Below, piece by piece: positions 56,864 through 64,000 of a DNA stretch of 64,000 bases; positions within the stretch are counted from its first letter, which is position 1; each line of letters begins with the position of its first letter. The stretch is taken from assembly GCF_009674495.1 (NCBI RefSeq), contig NZ_WKJN01000005.1, positions 186,001 to 250,000 of the forward strand, written 5' to 3'. A program made the translations under genes and the position numbers. The stretch is from Duganella alba. GTDB lineage: Bacteria > Pseudomonadota > Gammaproteobacteria > Burkholderiales > Burkholderiaceae_D. The notes below the pieces were generated by a model that saw only the letters and a list, made by a program, of their open reading frames with translations, had not been told where the DNA came from and searched no databases.

Positions 56864-57973
56864 ATGAAGATACAGCATCAACGTTCGCAAGCTATCGACG
56901 TGCTGCGCGGCCTGACGGTTGCGCTGATGATCATGGTGAACATGCCGGGCACGCCGGAAACCACCTACGCGCCATTCCTGCACGCCGTGTGGCATGGGCT
57001 GACGCTGACCGACCTGGTATTCCCGACCTTTATGTTCGTGGTCGGCACCGCGCTGGCCTTCACGCTGGAAAAGTATGAAGGCATGGGCGAGGCGGCGGTG
57101 TTGAAGAAAATCTTCACCCGCACCGCGCTGATTTTCCTGTGCGGATTTTTGATGTACTGGTTCCCGTTCATCAGTTTTGATCACGGCGTGTCGATGATTC
57201 CGTTCTCCGGCACGCGCATCTTCGGCGTCCTGCAACGCATCGCGCTGGGCTATTGCGCCGCGTCGCTGATCCTGCATTACAGCGGCGAGAAGGGGGCGTG
57301 GGTGTTTGCGGTGCTGGCGCTGTTCGGCTACTGGGCGTTGATGGCCGGCTTTGGCGACTACACGCTGGAAGGCAATGCGCAGCGCAAGCTGGATTTGCTG
57401 GTGCTGGGCGAGGCGCATATGTACCACGGCGAGGGCATTGCCTTCGATCCGGAAGGGATACTCAGCACGCTGCCGTCCATCGTCAACGTACTGGCCGGGT
57501 ACTTCGCCGGACGGCTGGTGCGCCGTCTGGGCGCCAGCTACGAAACCATCGCCAAGCTGATGCTGGCCGGCGCGGTGCTGGCGGCGGTGGCGCTGTGCTG
57601 GAGCAGCGTGTTCCCGCTGAATAAAAAGCTGTGGACCAGTTCCTACACGCTGATCGCCATCGCGATTGACCTCGGTGTGCTGTCGCTGCTGCTGTACGTG
57701 ATCGACCTGCGCGGCCGGCGCGGCTGGACCTATTTCTTTGAAGTCTTCGGCCGCAACACGCTGTTTATCTACCTGTTCAGCGAGTTGCTGGCGACCTTGT
57801 TCTTCATCAATCAGATTGATGGCCTGTCGGTGTTCGACTGGATCTATCAACACGTCTTCCGGCCATGGGCCGGCGCCTATAACGGCACGTTGTTGTGGGC
57901 GGTGGTTTACATGCTGGGCTGCTGGCTGGTCGGCTATGTGCTGGACCGGAAAAAAATCTACATCAAACTATGA
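56864..57973 (+). CDS. NagX-like membrane acyltransferase (heparan-alpha-glucosaminide N-acetyltransferase/DUF5009 family)
   Basis: A 369-residue protein with about ten TM helices. QAIDVLRGLTVALMIMVNMP is the conserved N-terminal motif, followed by WHGLTLTDLVFPTFMFVVGT, RIFGVLQRIALGYCAASLIL and the C-terminal FFEVFGRNTLFIYLFSELLA. Relatives (NagX) occur in GlcNAc/chitin regulons of proteobacteria, with a proposed role in handling amino sugars at the inner membrane. Start 56864 follows GGAAAG; 56825 is a longer alternative. It closes the GlcNAc-type locus. Confidence 0.85.
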   Translation: MKIQHQRSQAIDVLRGLTVALMIMVNMPGTPETTYAPFLHAVWHGLTLTDLVFPTFMFVVGTALAFTLEKYEGMGEAAVLKKIFTRTALIFLCGFLMYWFPFISFDHGVSMIPFSGTRIFGVLQRIALGYCAASLILHYSGEKGAWVFAVLALFGYWALMAGFGDYTLEGNAQRKLDLLVLGEAHMYHGEGIAFDPEGILSTLPSIVNVLAGYFAGRLVRRLGASYETIAKLMLAGAVLAAVALCWSSVFPLNKKLWTSSYTLIAIAIDLGVLSLLLYVIDLRGRRGWTYFFEVFGRNTLFIYLFSELLATLFFINQIDGLSVFDWIYQHVFRPWAGAYNGTLLWAVVYMLGCWLVGYVLDRKKIYIKL

Positions 57974-58358
57974 AAGGCGGGATGCGGTGACCAGCAACGG
58001 CGACCCGACGTCGGCCGACGCTATCACCTTCCTCAGGCAGAAAGGCAAGCTGGTGGCCTTAGCCAAGACCAACGGCTTCGCCGGCGTTGTCCACGGTGGA
58101 TGAAAGCGATCCGTACAACCTGCCGTACAACCTGCCGTTCGACCTGGCGGCGCCGGGCAAGTCGGCCGACTACCTGCAGTCATGACCTGCGACGAGGCGA
58201 TCCCGGACTGGGCCCCGGGCGCGGCGGCTGTCGCGCTCTCCATCCTCCGCATTTGTCGTCCAGTCCCCGATTTGTGCAGTTCGTCGCAATCCGCGCCGGT
58301 GGCGCACGTGCGCCGATTATGATTATGATAGCTGCAACAACATCTGAGGAATTCCACA
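57974..58358. other. 385-base stretch with scrambled coding remnants
   Basis: No whole gene is seen. A frame starting GTG at 57987 reads SADAITFLRQKGKLVALAKT and stops. Another frame immediately after gives VDESDPYNLPYNLPFDLAAP then GKSADYLQS and a stop at about 58185. The two may be pieces of one frameshifted protein of unknown family. The right half holds TATGAT words and the upstream region of the GIN-domain gene. Confidence 0.4.
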
Positions 58359-59126
58359 ATGAAGAAGCTTTTCCAGTTCGGCCTGCTGTTTGCCGCGTTC
58401 TGTGCCCTGTTTAGCCGTGCCAGCGCCGCCGACGAGGTCACTGAAACGCGCGTGATTACCGTCGATGCCCGCGTCGTGCGGGTCATGATCGAGGGCGTAA
58501 TCGATGTCAAGTTGCGCCAGGGGGACATGCCGTCGCTGAAGATTACCGGCGAAAAGCGCTACATGGACAAGCTGACCGCCTCGCAGAGCGGCGACACGCT
58601 GCACCTGGAAAGCGAGGCGCGCGGCATCAAGGTCGGGCGCTCCACCTCCCGTGCCGAGCTGATCCTGCCGAACCTGCGCCAGGTGGTGTCGGAAGGTGTC
58701 GGTTCGACCGAGATCAGCGGTTTCAGCGGCGAGCTGCTGGAATTGACCATGGACGGCGCCGGCAGCATGAAGGTGGTGGGCGACTACCGCGTGCTGAAGG
58801 CCAACCTGGGCGGCGTCGGCAGCATGAACCTGTGGATCAGCGAGAACGACGAGGCCGACCTCGACCTGCGCGGCGCCGGCTACATCACGCTGGGCGGCCG
58901 CAGCAAGTTGCTGAAAGCCAACCTTGGCGGCGTCGGCAGCCTGAACGCGCAGCAGTTCCAGGCCGAGTCGGTCGATGTCGACCTGAGCGGCCTGGGCAAC
59001 GCCACCGTCAACGCCAAGGCCAACGCGACGTTGAACTTGAGCGGCCTGGGATCGGTCATTGTTTATGGCAAGCCTTTGAACCGCAACGTCAGCGTTGACG
59101 GCCTGGGCAAAGTCAGCTGGAAATAA
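58359..59126 (+). CDS. Head GIN domain (DUF2807) protein
   Basis: A 255-residue secreted protein with a signal peptide ending SRASAADE. The rest is a right-handed beta-repeat: VRVMIEGVIDVKLRQGDMPS, EISGFSGELLELTMDGAGSM, KANLGGVGSMNLWISENDEA, LKANLGGVGSLNAQQF and LSGLGNATVNAKANATLNLS. Repeated GVGS/GLGS turns are typical of putative auto-transporter adhesin GIN domains. Function is unknown, probably periplasmic or surface. GAGGAA precedes the start. Confidence 0.85.
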   Translation: MKKLFQFGLLFAAFCALFSRASAADEVTETRVITVDARVVRVMIEGVIDVKLRQGDMPSLKITGEKRYMDKLTASQSGDTLHLESEARGIKVGRSTSRAELILPNLRQVVSEGVGSTEISGFSGELLELTMDGAGSMKVVGDYRVLKANLGGVGSMNLWISENDEADLDLRGAGYITLGGRSKLLKANLGGVGSLNAQQFQAESVDVDLSGLGNATVNAKANATLNLSGLGSVIVYGKPLNRNVSVDGLGKVSWK

Positions 59127-59160
59127 GCTCACCGAATAAGCACACCTTATATAACGCGAT

Positions 59161-59769
59161 ATGAAAAAATTCATACTAGCGATGGTCGTCGCACTAGGCT
59201 GGCAACAAGCCGCGATGGCAGGATTCGCCGAAGGGGCGACCGCGTACAACAACAAGAACTACGCGGTGGCGTTGAAAGAAATCAGGCCGCTGGCGCAAGC
59301 CGGCAACGCCGATGCCGAGCATTTGCTGGGCCTGATGTATTACATGGGCCGCGGCGTGCCGCAGGATTACAAGATCGCGCTGGAGTGGCACCGCAAGGCC
59401 GCGCTCAAGGGCAAGGCCGACGCCCAGTACGTGGTGGGCGCCATGTATTACACCGGCAACGCGGTGATCCAGGACCACAAGCAGGCGGTGGGCTGGTTCC
59501 GCAAGGCCGCCGAGCAGGGCCATCCGCAGGCGCAGCAGGTGCTGGGGCTGATGTACCGCTATCACATGGGCGGCGTGCCGCAGGATAATGTGATTGCTTA
59601 TATGTTGTGGAACCTGGCGGCGGCCAATGGCTCGGCCAACGCGGCCGAGCAGCGCGGGCAGGTGGCGCGGAGCATGACGCAGGAGCAGATCGAGGAGGGG
59701 CAGGCGCTGTCGGCGGCGTGGAAGCCGAATACACCCCTGCCGCAGAAGTCGCGGACCGGCGGCGGCTGA
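59161..59769 (+). CDS. Sel1-repeat protein
   Basis: A 202-residue secreted protein with signal peptide MKKFILAMVVALGWQQAAMA. Four Sel1 repeats are visible: ALKEIRPLAQAGNADAEHLL, GLMYYMGRGVPQDYKIALEW, GAMYYTGNAVIQDHKQAVGW and GLMYRYHMGGVPQDNVIAYM. A short Gln/Glu-rich tail follows. Such helical repeats mediate protein contacts; the partner is unknown. It begins 34 bases after the GIN-domain gene. Confidence 0.87.
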   Translation: MKKFILAMVVALGWQQAAMAGFAEGATAYNNKNYAVALKEIRPLAQAGNADAEHLLGLMYYMGRGVPQDYKIALEWHRKAALKGKADAQYVVGAMYYTGNAVIQDHKQAVGWFRKAAEQGHPQAQQVLGLMYRYHMGGVPQDNVIAYMLWNLAAANGSANAAEQRGQVARSMTQEQIEEGQALSAAWKPNTPLPQKSRTGGG

Positions 59770-59827
59770 TCCCCCTCGCGCAGTAGACGCTGCGGACTCG
59801 CGGCGCTCGCCACCCACCAGCGACAGA

Positions 59828-59855
59828 GGGGTCTGACCCCGTGCGGGGTCAGACC
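59828..59855 (+). repeat. Palindromic intergenic repeat, copy C (core only)
   Basis: The 28-bp palindrome is identical to that of copy B (half-site GGGTCTGACCCCG), but the longer flanks of copies A and B are missing. It lies between the Sel1 gene and qor, at the right edge of the accessory region. Confidence 0.9.
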
Positions 59856-59954
59856 CCGCGGCGGCTCGCCGTGCGGGAGAATTTTTCAAGAGGGCGCTGT
59901 CCTGTGACGGATCGCCGTGCGGGGTAAAATCGTGCTTTCCCTGAAAGGCACCCC

Positions 59955-60935
59955 ATGCGCGCGATTGAAATCACCCAGCCCGGCCCGGCCGATGTCCTGA
60001 AACTCTGCGAACGCCCGATGCCGGTGGTCAAGGCCGGCGAGGTGCTGATCAAGGTCCACGCGGCCGGCGTCAACCGCCCCGACGTGTTCCAGCGCCAGGG
60101 CAATTACGCGCCGCCGCCGGGCGCCTCCGACATCCCCGGCCTGGAAGTGGCCGGCGAAATCGTTGACGGCGACCTGGACTACACCACCCTCGATATCGGC
60201 GACCATGTCTGCGCTTTGGTGCAGGGCGGCGGCTATGCCGAGTACGTTGTTGCACCAATACAGCAGGTTTTACCGGTGCCGAAAGGGTGGTCGATGCTCG
60301 AAGCCGCCTCAATTCCGGAAAATTACTTCACAGTCTGGAGCAACGTTTTCGACCGCGCCCACCTGAGCGCCGGCGAGACCTTATTGGTGCAGGGCGGCAG
60401 CTCCGGCATCGGCGTCACCGCCATCCAGCTGGCCAGCGCCATGGGCCACCGGGTGTTCGCCACCGCCGGTTCGGACGACAAGGTCGCGGCCTGCATGAAG
60501 CTCGGCGCCGAGCGCGGCATCAACTACAAAACCGAGGACTTCGGCGCCGTCGTCAAGTCGCTGACCAACGACCGCGGCGTCGACGTGATTCTCGACATGG
60601 TGGCCGGAGACTACCTGCCACGCGAGGTTTCCTGCCTGGCGGACGATGGCCGCATCGCCATCATCGCCACGCTGGGCGGCGGCAAGGCCACGCTCGACAT
60701 GGCCCAGGTGCTGCGCCGCCGGCTGACCGTCACCGGCTCCACCTTGCGCCCGCGCTCGGTGGAATTCAAGGGCGCGATCGCCAAAAAGCTCAAGGAGCGC
60801 GTGTGGCCGATGATGGCCGAGCGCAAGCTCAAGCCGGTGATCCATACCGTCTTCCCGCTGGAGCAGGCCGCCGCCGCCCACGCGCTGATGGAGAGCAGCT
60901 CGCACGTCGGCAAAATCATGTTGCAGGTGATCTAA
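59955..60935 (+). CDS. qor: NAD(P)H:quinone oxidoreductase, PIG3 type
   Basis: A 326-residue zinc-independent medium-chain dehydrogenase. MRAIEITQPGPADVLKLCER starts it, then HAAGVNRPDVFQRQGNYAPP, GLEVAGEIVDG and the nucleotide-binding VQGGSSGIGVTAIQLASAMG. VDVILDMVAGDYLPREV is PIG3-like. It reduces quinones using NADPH. In related betaproteobacteria a gene of this type sits between pnp and tpiA, here kept beside tpiA only. Confidence 0.88.
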   Translation: MRAIEITQPGPADVLKLCERPMPVVKAGEVLIKVHAAGVNRPDVFQRQGNYAPPPGASDIPGLEVAGEIVDGDLDYTTLDIGDHVCALVQGGGYAEYVVAPIQQVLPVPKGWSMLEAASIPENYFTVWSNVFDRAHLSAGETLLVQGGSSGIGVTAIQLASAMGHRVFATAGSDDKVAACMKLGAERGINYKTEDFGAVVKSLTNDRGVDVILDMVAGDYLPREVSCLADDGRIAIIATLGGGKATLDMAQVLRRRLTVTGSTLRPRSVEFKGAIAKKLKERVWPMMAERKLKPVIHTVFPLEQAAAAHALMESSSHVGKIMLQVI

Positions 60936-61003
60936 AGGCCAATTCGTTGTAAAATGCGTAGTAAATTTACGGTTTTGTTGAGCCGGGGCTACGCTTTGCC
61001 TGT

Positions 61004-61033
61004 TTGACCGTGCTTCTTTGCGCGCGTTAAAAT
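61004..61033 (+). promoter_or_regulatory. Sigma70-type promoter for tpiA
   Basis: TTGACC (61004-61009), an 18-base spacer and TAAAAT (61028-61033), 28 bases before the tpiA start. The implied leader is short. Confidence 0.65.
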
Positions 61034-61060
61034 GGCGGGTTATTAACCTTTAGGCTAGCC

Positions 61061-61807
61061 ATGCGTCGCAAACTCGTAATCGGGAACTGGAAAATGAACG
61101 GCAACCGCGCCGCCAATACGGCACTGTTGTCCGGCATCGTCGCCGGCCTGAACGACTTCGGCGCCGATAGCGCCGTCTGCGTGCCGGCGCCGTACCTGGC
61201 GCAGTGCCAGGCCGAGCTGGAAGGCACGGCGCTGGCGTGGGGCGGGCAGGACCTGTCGGTGCACGCCAGCGGCGCTTACACCGGCGAGGTGGCGGCCGCG
61301 ATGCTGCGCGATTTCGGCGCCACCTATGTGCTGTGCGGCCACTCCGAGCGCCGCGCCTACCACCAGGAAAGCAATGCGCTGGTGGCGCAGAAGGCCGTAG
61401 TGGCGCTGGCCGCCGGGCTGACGCCGGTGGTGTGCGTGGGCGAATCGCTGGCGCAGCGCGAGGCGGGGCAGACCGAGGACGTGATCTGCGCCCAGTTGCA
61501 GGCGGTGCTTGATGCGCTGCAGGCGGAGCAGGTGGCGCGCATCGTGCTGGCGTATGAGCCGGTCTGGGCCATCGGCACCGGCAAGACCGCCACGCCGCAG
61601 ATCGCGCAGGATGCCCACCGCTTCCTGCGCAACTGTCTGGCGAACAAGAATGCGGCCGCTGCGGCGGCCGTGCAGATACTCTACGGCGGCAGCATGAAGC
61701 CGGAGAATGCAAAAGAATTGATGGCGCAACCGGATATCGATGGTGGCCTGATCGGCGGAGCGGCATTAAAGGCGACTGATTTTCTCGGGATTATTCAGGC
61801 GGTTTAA
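61061..61807 (+). CDS. tpiA: Triosephosphate isomerase
   Basis: A 248-residue TIM-barrel glycolytic enzyme that interconverts DHAP and glyceraldehyde 3-phosphate. GNWKMNGN holds Asn and Lys, [11 protein letters not shown] the catalytic His, and [15 protein letters not shown] the catalytic Glu and flexible loop. [15 protein letters not shown] and [15 protein letters not shown] close the phosphate site. Intact and normal in length. It is followed by secG as in related genomes. Confidence 0.97.
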   Translation: MRRKLVIGNWKMNGNRAANTALLSGIVAGLNDFGADSAVCVPAPYLAQCQAELEGTALAWGGQDLSVHASGAYTGEVAAAMLRDFGATYVLCGHSERRAYHQESNALVAQKAVVALAAGLTPVVCVGESLAQREAGQTEDVICAQLQAVLDALQAEQVARIVLAYEPVWAIGTGKTATPQIAQDAHRFLRNCLANKNAAAAAAVQILYGGSMKPENAKELMAQPDIDGGLIGGAALKATDFLGIIQAV

Positions 61808-61878
61808 GCGTTACGCGTAAGTGTAAAAGCGCAGTAGAAACAAAACGATACAAAACTTTTAATTTGGAATGGAATAAC

Positions 61879-62271
61879 ATGAGCTCCTTGTTCAATCTGG
61901 TTATCATCGTGCAGGTCTTGTCGGCAATCGCGATTATCGGTCTGGTATTGCTTCAGCACGGTAAGGGCGCCGACATGGGCGCCGCCTTCGGCTCGGGCGC
62001 GTCGGGCAGCCTGTTCGGCGCCACCGGCTCGTCGAACTTCATGTCGAAGTCGACCGGCGTGGCCGCCGCCATCTTCTTCAGCGCCACGCTGGCCCTGTCG
62101 TACATCACCACCCACCAGACCAATAATGTCAGCGGCGGCGTGATGGACAAGGTGCCGGCCGCTGCCGCGCCAGCCCCGGCCAATGCCATTCCTGCAACGC
62201 CAGCAGCCCCGGCCGCCTCGGCGCCGGCCGCGGCGCCTGCACCGGCTCCTGCAAACTCCATCCCAAAGTAA
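61879..62271 (+). CDS. secG: Preprotein translocase subunit SecG
   Basis: A 130-residue protein with two TM helices. MSSLFNLVIIVQVLSAIAII and VLLQHGKGADMGAAFGSGAS are the classic SecG N-terminus and loop, then STGVAAAIFFSATLALSYI. The C-terminal 45 residues are an Ala/Pro-rich tail (AAAAPAPANAIPATPAAPAA), longer than in E. coli SecG but usual in this group. It assists SecYE-dependent export. The ATG at 61879 is preferred to TTG 61864. Confidence 0.93.
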   Translation: MSSLFNLVIIVQVLSAIAIIGLVLLQHGKGADMGAAFGSGASGSLFGATGSSNFMSKSTGVAAAIFFSATLALSYITTHQTNNVSGGVMDKVPAAAAPAPANAIPATPAAPAASAPAAAPAPAPANSIPK

Positions 62272-62454
62272 TATAATTGTGTAGTTAATTAGGCGCAGTT
62301 GATAATTTTTTAAGTTGTTTGCACATTGTTTTAGCAGTATCGTAGCGAAAAACTTTAGTACATCAATTTAGTTAAAGAATTATCGTTTTTCTTCTTGTTT
62401 TGACGCAATACGGATTAACAACCGCGTGAAAAGGAAGTAAAATAACGGCCTTAT

Positions 62455-62539
62455 GCCGACGTGGTGAAATTGGTAGACACGCTATCTTGAGGGGGTAGTG
62501 GCGCAAGCTGTACGAGTTCGAGTCTCGTCGTCGGCACCA
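62455..62539 (+). tRNA. tRNA-Leu (anticodon GAG)
   Basis: The 85-base gene includes encoded CCA. Acceptor GCCGACG/CGTCGGC, anticodon stem CTATC/GGTAG with loop TTGAGGG giving GAG, a long class II variable arm and the T loop GTTCGAGTC are all present. It lies between secG and nuoA, the usual position in Burkholderiales. Confidence 0.96.
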
Positions 62540-62701
62540 GAAAATATAGGCCAGCAAGGGTGGTACCAAGCTGGCTTTTTTACGAGGATGTGTCGTTCGA
62601 TCCTGGTCAGAGCAGTTTTACGATTGGGGCGAACGTTAAGCGCACCGCAGAACAGCGCGATGTGTCCTTTAACCTGATCGTTCAATATAAGCTCTTCAAT
62701 C

Positions 62702-63061
62702 GTGAACCTCGAAAATTATCTCCCCGTCCTGTTGTTCATCCTCGTCGGTCTCGGCGTAGGTATCGCTCCCCAAGTGCTGGGCCATCTCCTGGGCCCGAAA
62801 AAGCCCGACGCAGCCAAGCTGTCCCCGTATGAATGCGGCTTCGAAGCGTTCGAAGACGCGCGCATGAAATTCGACGTGCGTTACTACCTCGTCGCAATCC
62901 TCTTTATTTTGTTCGATCTGGAAACGGCATTCTTCTTCCCGTGGGGCGTATCCATGCGCGAACTGGGCTGGCAGGGCTTCGTTACGATGATGGTGTTCAT
63001 CGCCGAATTCGTGGTCGGTTTTTGGTATATCTGGAAGAAAGGTGCCCTTGATTGGGAATAA
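62702..63061 (+). CDS. nuoA: NADH-quinone oxidoreductase subunit A
   Basis: A 119-residue membrane subunit of complex I with three TM helices. The GTG start begins [40 protein letters not shown] contains the conserved loop with Cys, and [20 protein letters not shown] the Glu-containing helix. It is the first gene of the nuo operon. Confidence 0.96.
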   Translation: MNLENYLPVLLFILVGLGVGIAPQVLGHLLGPKKPDAAKLSPYECGFEAFEDARMKFDVRYYLVAILFILFDLETAFFFPWGVSMRELGWQGFVTMMVFIAEFVVGFWYIWKKGALDWE

Positions 63062-63064
63062 GCC

Positions 63065-63541
63065 ATGGCTATTGAAGGCGTATTAAACGAAGGTTTCATC
63101 ACCACCTCGGCCGACAAGCTGATCAACTGGGCGCGCACGGGTTCGATGTTCCCGATGACGTTCGGTCTGGCCTGCTGCGCGGTCGAAATGATGCACGTGG
63201 GCGCTGCCCGTTACGACATGGACCGCTTCGGCGTGGTGTTCCGTCCATCGCCACGTCAATCCGACGTGATGATCGTGGCCGGCACGCTGTGCAACAAGAT
63301 GGCCCCGGCACTGCGCAAGGTCTACGACCAGATGCCGGAGCCGCGCTGGGTCATCTCGATGGGTTCCTGCGCCAACGGCGGCGGCTACTACCACTACTCG
63401 TACTCCGTGGTGCGCGGCTGCGACCGCATCGTGCCGGTCGACGTGTATGTGCCAGGCTGTCCGCCAACCGCTGAAGCCCTGCTGTACGGCATCATGCAGT
63501 TGCAGAACAAGATCAAGCGCACCAACACGATCGCACGCTAA
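63065..63541 (+). CDS. nuoB: NADH-quinone oxidoreductase subunit B
   Basis: A 158-residue peripheral subunit carrying cluster N2. [20 protein letters not shown] has the tandem Cys pair, [20 protein letters not shown] the third Cys, and [17 protein letters not shown] the fourth. It hands electrons to quinone. It starts three bases after nuoA. Confidence 0.97.
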   Translation: MAIEGVLNEGFITTSADKLINWARTGSMFPMTFGLACCAVEMMHVGAARYDMDRFGVVFRPSPRQSDVMIVAGTLCNKMAPALRKVYDQMPEPRWVISMGSCANGGGYYHYSYSVVRGCDRIVPVDVYVPGCPPTAEALLYGIMQLQNKIKRTNTIAR

Positions 63542-63558
63542 CGGGGCGCTACAAACAC

Positions 63559-64000
63559 ATGACTACTCATCTGGAACAACTCCAAACCGCCCTCGGCACT
63601 GCCCTGGGCGAACGCGTTACTACCGTCGTCGCACTGGGTGAAATCACCCTGACCGTGAAGGCCGCCGACTACTACGGCGTGATGCAGACGCTGCGCGACG
63701 ACGCCTCGCTGGGCTTCGATCAGGCGATCGACCTGTGCGGCGTGGACTATCTGAACTACGGCGACGGCGCCTGGGACGGCCAGCGTTTCGCGGTTGTCGT
63801 GCACCTGCTGTCGGTGCAGCACAACTGGCGCGTGCGCGTGCGCGCGTTCTGCGCCGACGACGACATGCCGCTGCTGCCGTCCGTGACGCCGCTGTGGCGT
63901 TCGGTCAACTGGTACGAGCGCGAAGCGTTCGACATGTACGGCATCCTGTTCGAGAACCACAACGACCTGCGCCGCATCCTGACCGACTACGGCTTCATCG
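63559..64000 (+). CDS. nuoC: NADH-quinone oxidoreductase subunit C (3' end outside window)
   Basis: The ATG at 63559 opens a frame running off the window after 147 codons. It begins [20 protein letters not shown]. It includes [15 protein letters not shown] and the NuoC signature [18 protein letters not shown] then [12 protein letters not shown] at the end. It is the 30-kDa peripheral subunit of complex I, third in the nuo operon. Confidence 0.95.
   Translation, partial: MTTHLEQLQTALGTALGERVTTVVALGEITLTVKAADYYGVMQTLRDDASLGFDQAIDLCGVDYLNYGDGAWDGQRFAVVVHLLSVQHNWRVRVRAFCADDDMPLLPSVTPLWRSVNWYEREAFDMYGILFENHNDLRRILTDYGFI

Noticed and set aside
61805-61835. GCGTAAGTGTAAAAGCG between tpiA and secG as another response-regulator site
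   Set aside because: The GTAAG/GTAAA words are not 10 bp apart and the TTGCAG element is missing.

Overview
The window is high-GC chromosomal DNA from a betaproteobacterium, most likely an Oxalobacteraceae member of the Massilia/Duganella type. This is inferred from gene content and order, not from any database search. The core blocks pssA-leuA, rpsO-pnp and qor-tpiA-secG-tRNA-Leu-nuoABC follow the order I know from Burkholderiales. Between pnp and qor lies about 45 kb of accessory sequence rich in polysaccharide use, TonB receptors and selenium/formate metabolism.

Layout. 1-3.4 kb: the end of a GH2 beta-mannosidase and a GH92 alpha-mannosidase. 3.5-5.1 kb: two tandem SIMPL-domain periplasmic proteins. 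5.2-9.8 kb: pssA, leuA, a KDG-type sugar kinase, a NIPSNAP protein, a 27-codon remnant ORF and an ArsR regulator. 9.8-12.3 kb (minus): a TonB/Sel1 protein, an outer-membrane barrel and a SmpA-like lipoprotein. 12.4-15 kb: rpsO-pnp. 15.1-17.2 kb: a small island with vapBC, an orphan Tdi1-like immunity gene and decayed fragments. 17.2-21.3 kb: a cytochrome c/sorbosone dehydrogenase fusion, a chemoreceptor and an alpha/beta hydrolase.

21.3-30.2 kb (minus) is one formate dehydrogenase and selenocysteine locus, transcribed fdhG-fdhH-fdhI-fdhE-selA-selB-selC. fdhG has an in-frame UGA (Sec) followed by a SECIS-like hairpin. However, selB as sequenced has an internal deletion plus frameshift, and selC has a T-stem mismatch, so the decoding system may be failing here unless this is an assembly error.

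30.4-33.9 kb: a MINPP-type histidine phosphatase paired with a siderophore-type TonB receptor. 34-41.2 kb: a mannan locus with mannanase, CE2 esterase, FHS sugar transporter, AGE-family epimerase (likely mannose isomerase), fructokinase-like kinase and a LacI repressor, with two matching 21-bp operators. 41.2-43.2 kb: lrgAB with a divergent LysR gene. 43.3-58 kb: a chitooligosaccharide/GlcNAc-type locus. It holds a sugar ABC transporter, TonB receptor, GH20 hexosaminidase, an orphan solute-binding protein fused by gene overlap to a two-component system, and a NagX-like transferase. The promoters at both ends of this locus share a direct-repeat architecture that I propose is the operator of its response regulator. 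58.3-59.8 kb: a GIN-domain protein and a Sel1-repeat protein. 59.9 kb to the end: core genes qor, tpiA, secG, tRNA-Leu and nuoABC.

Three copies of a 28-bp palindrome, two of them within a conserved element of about 58 bp, sit between genes.
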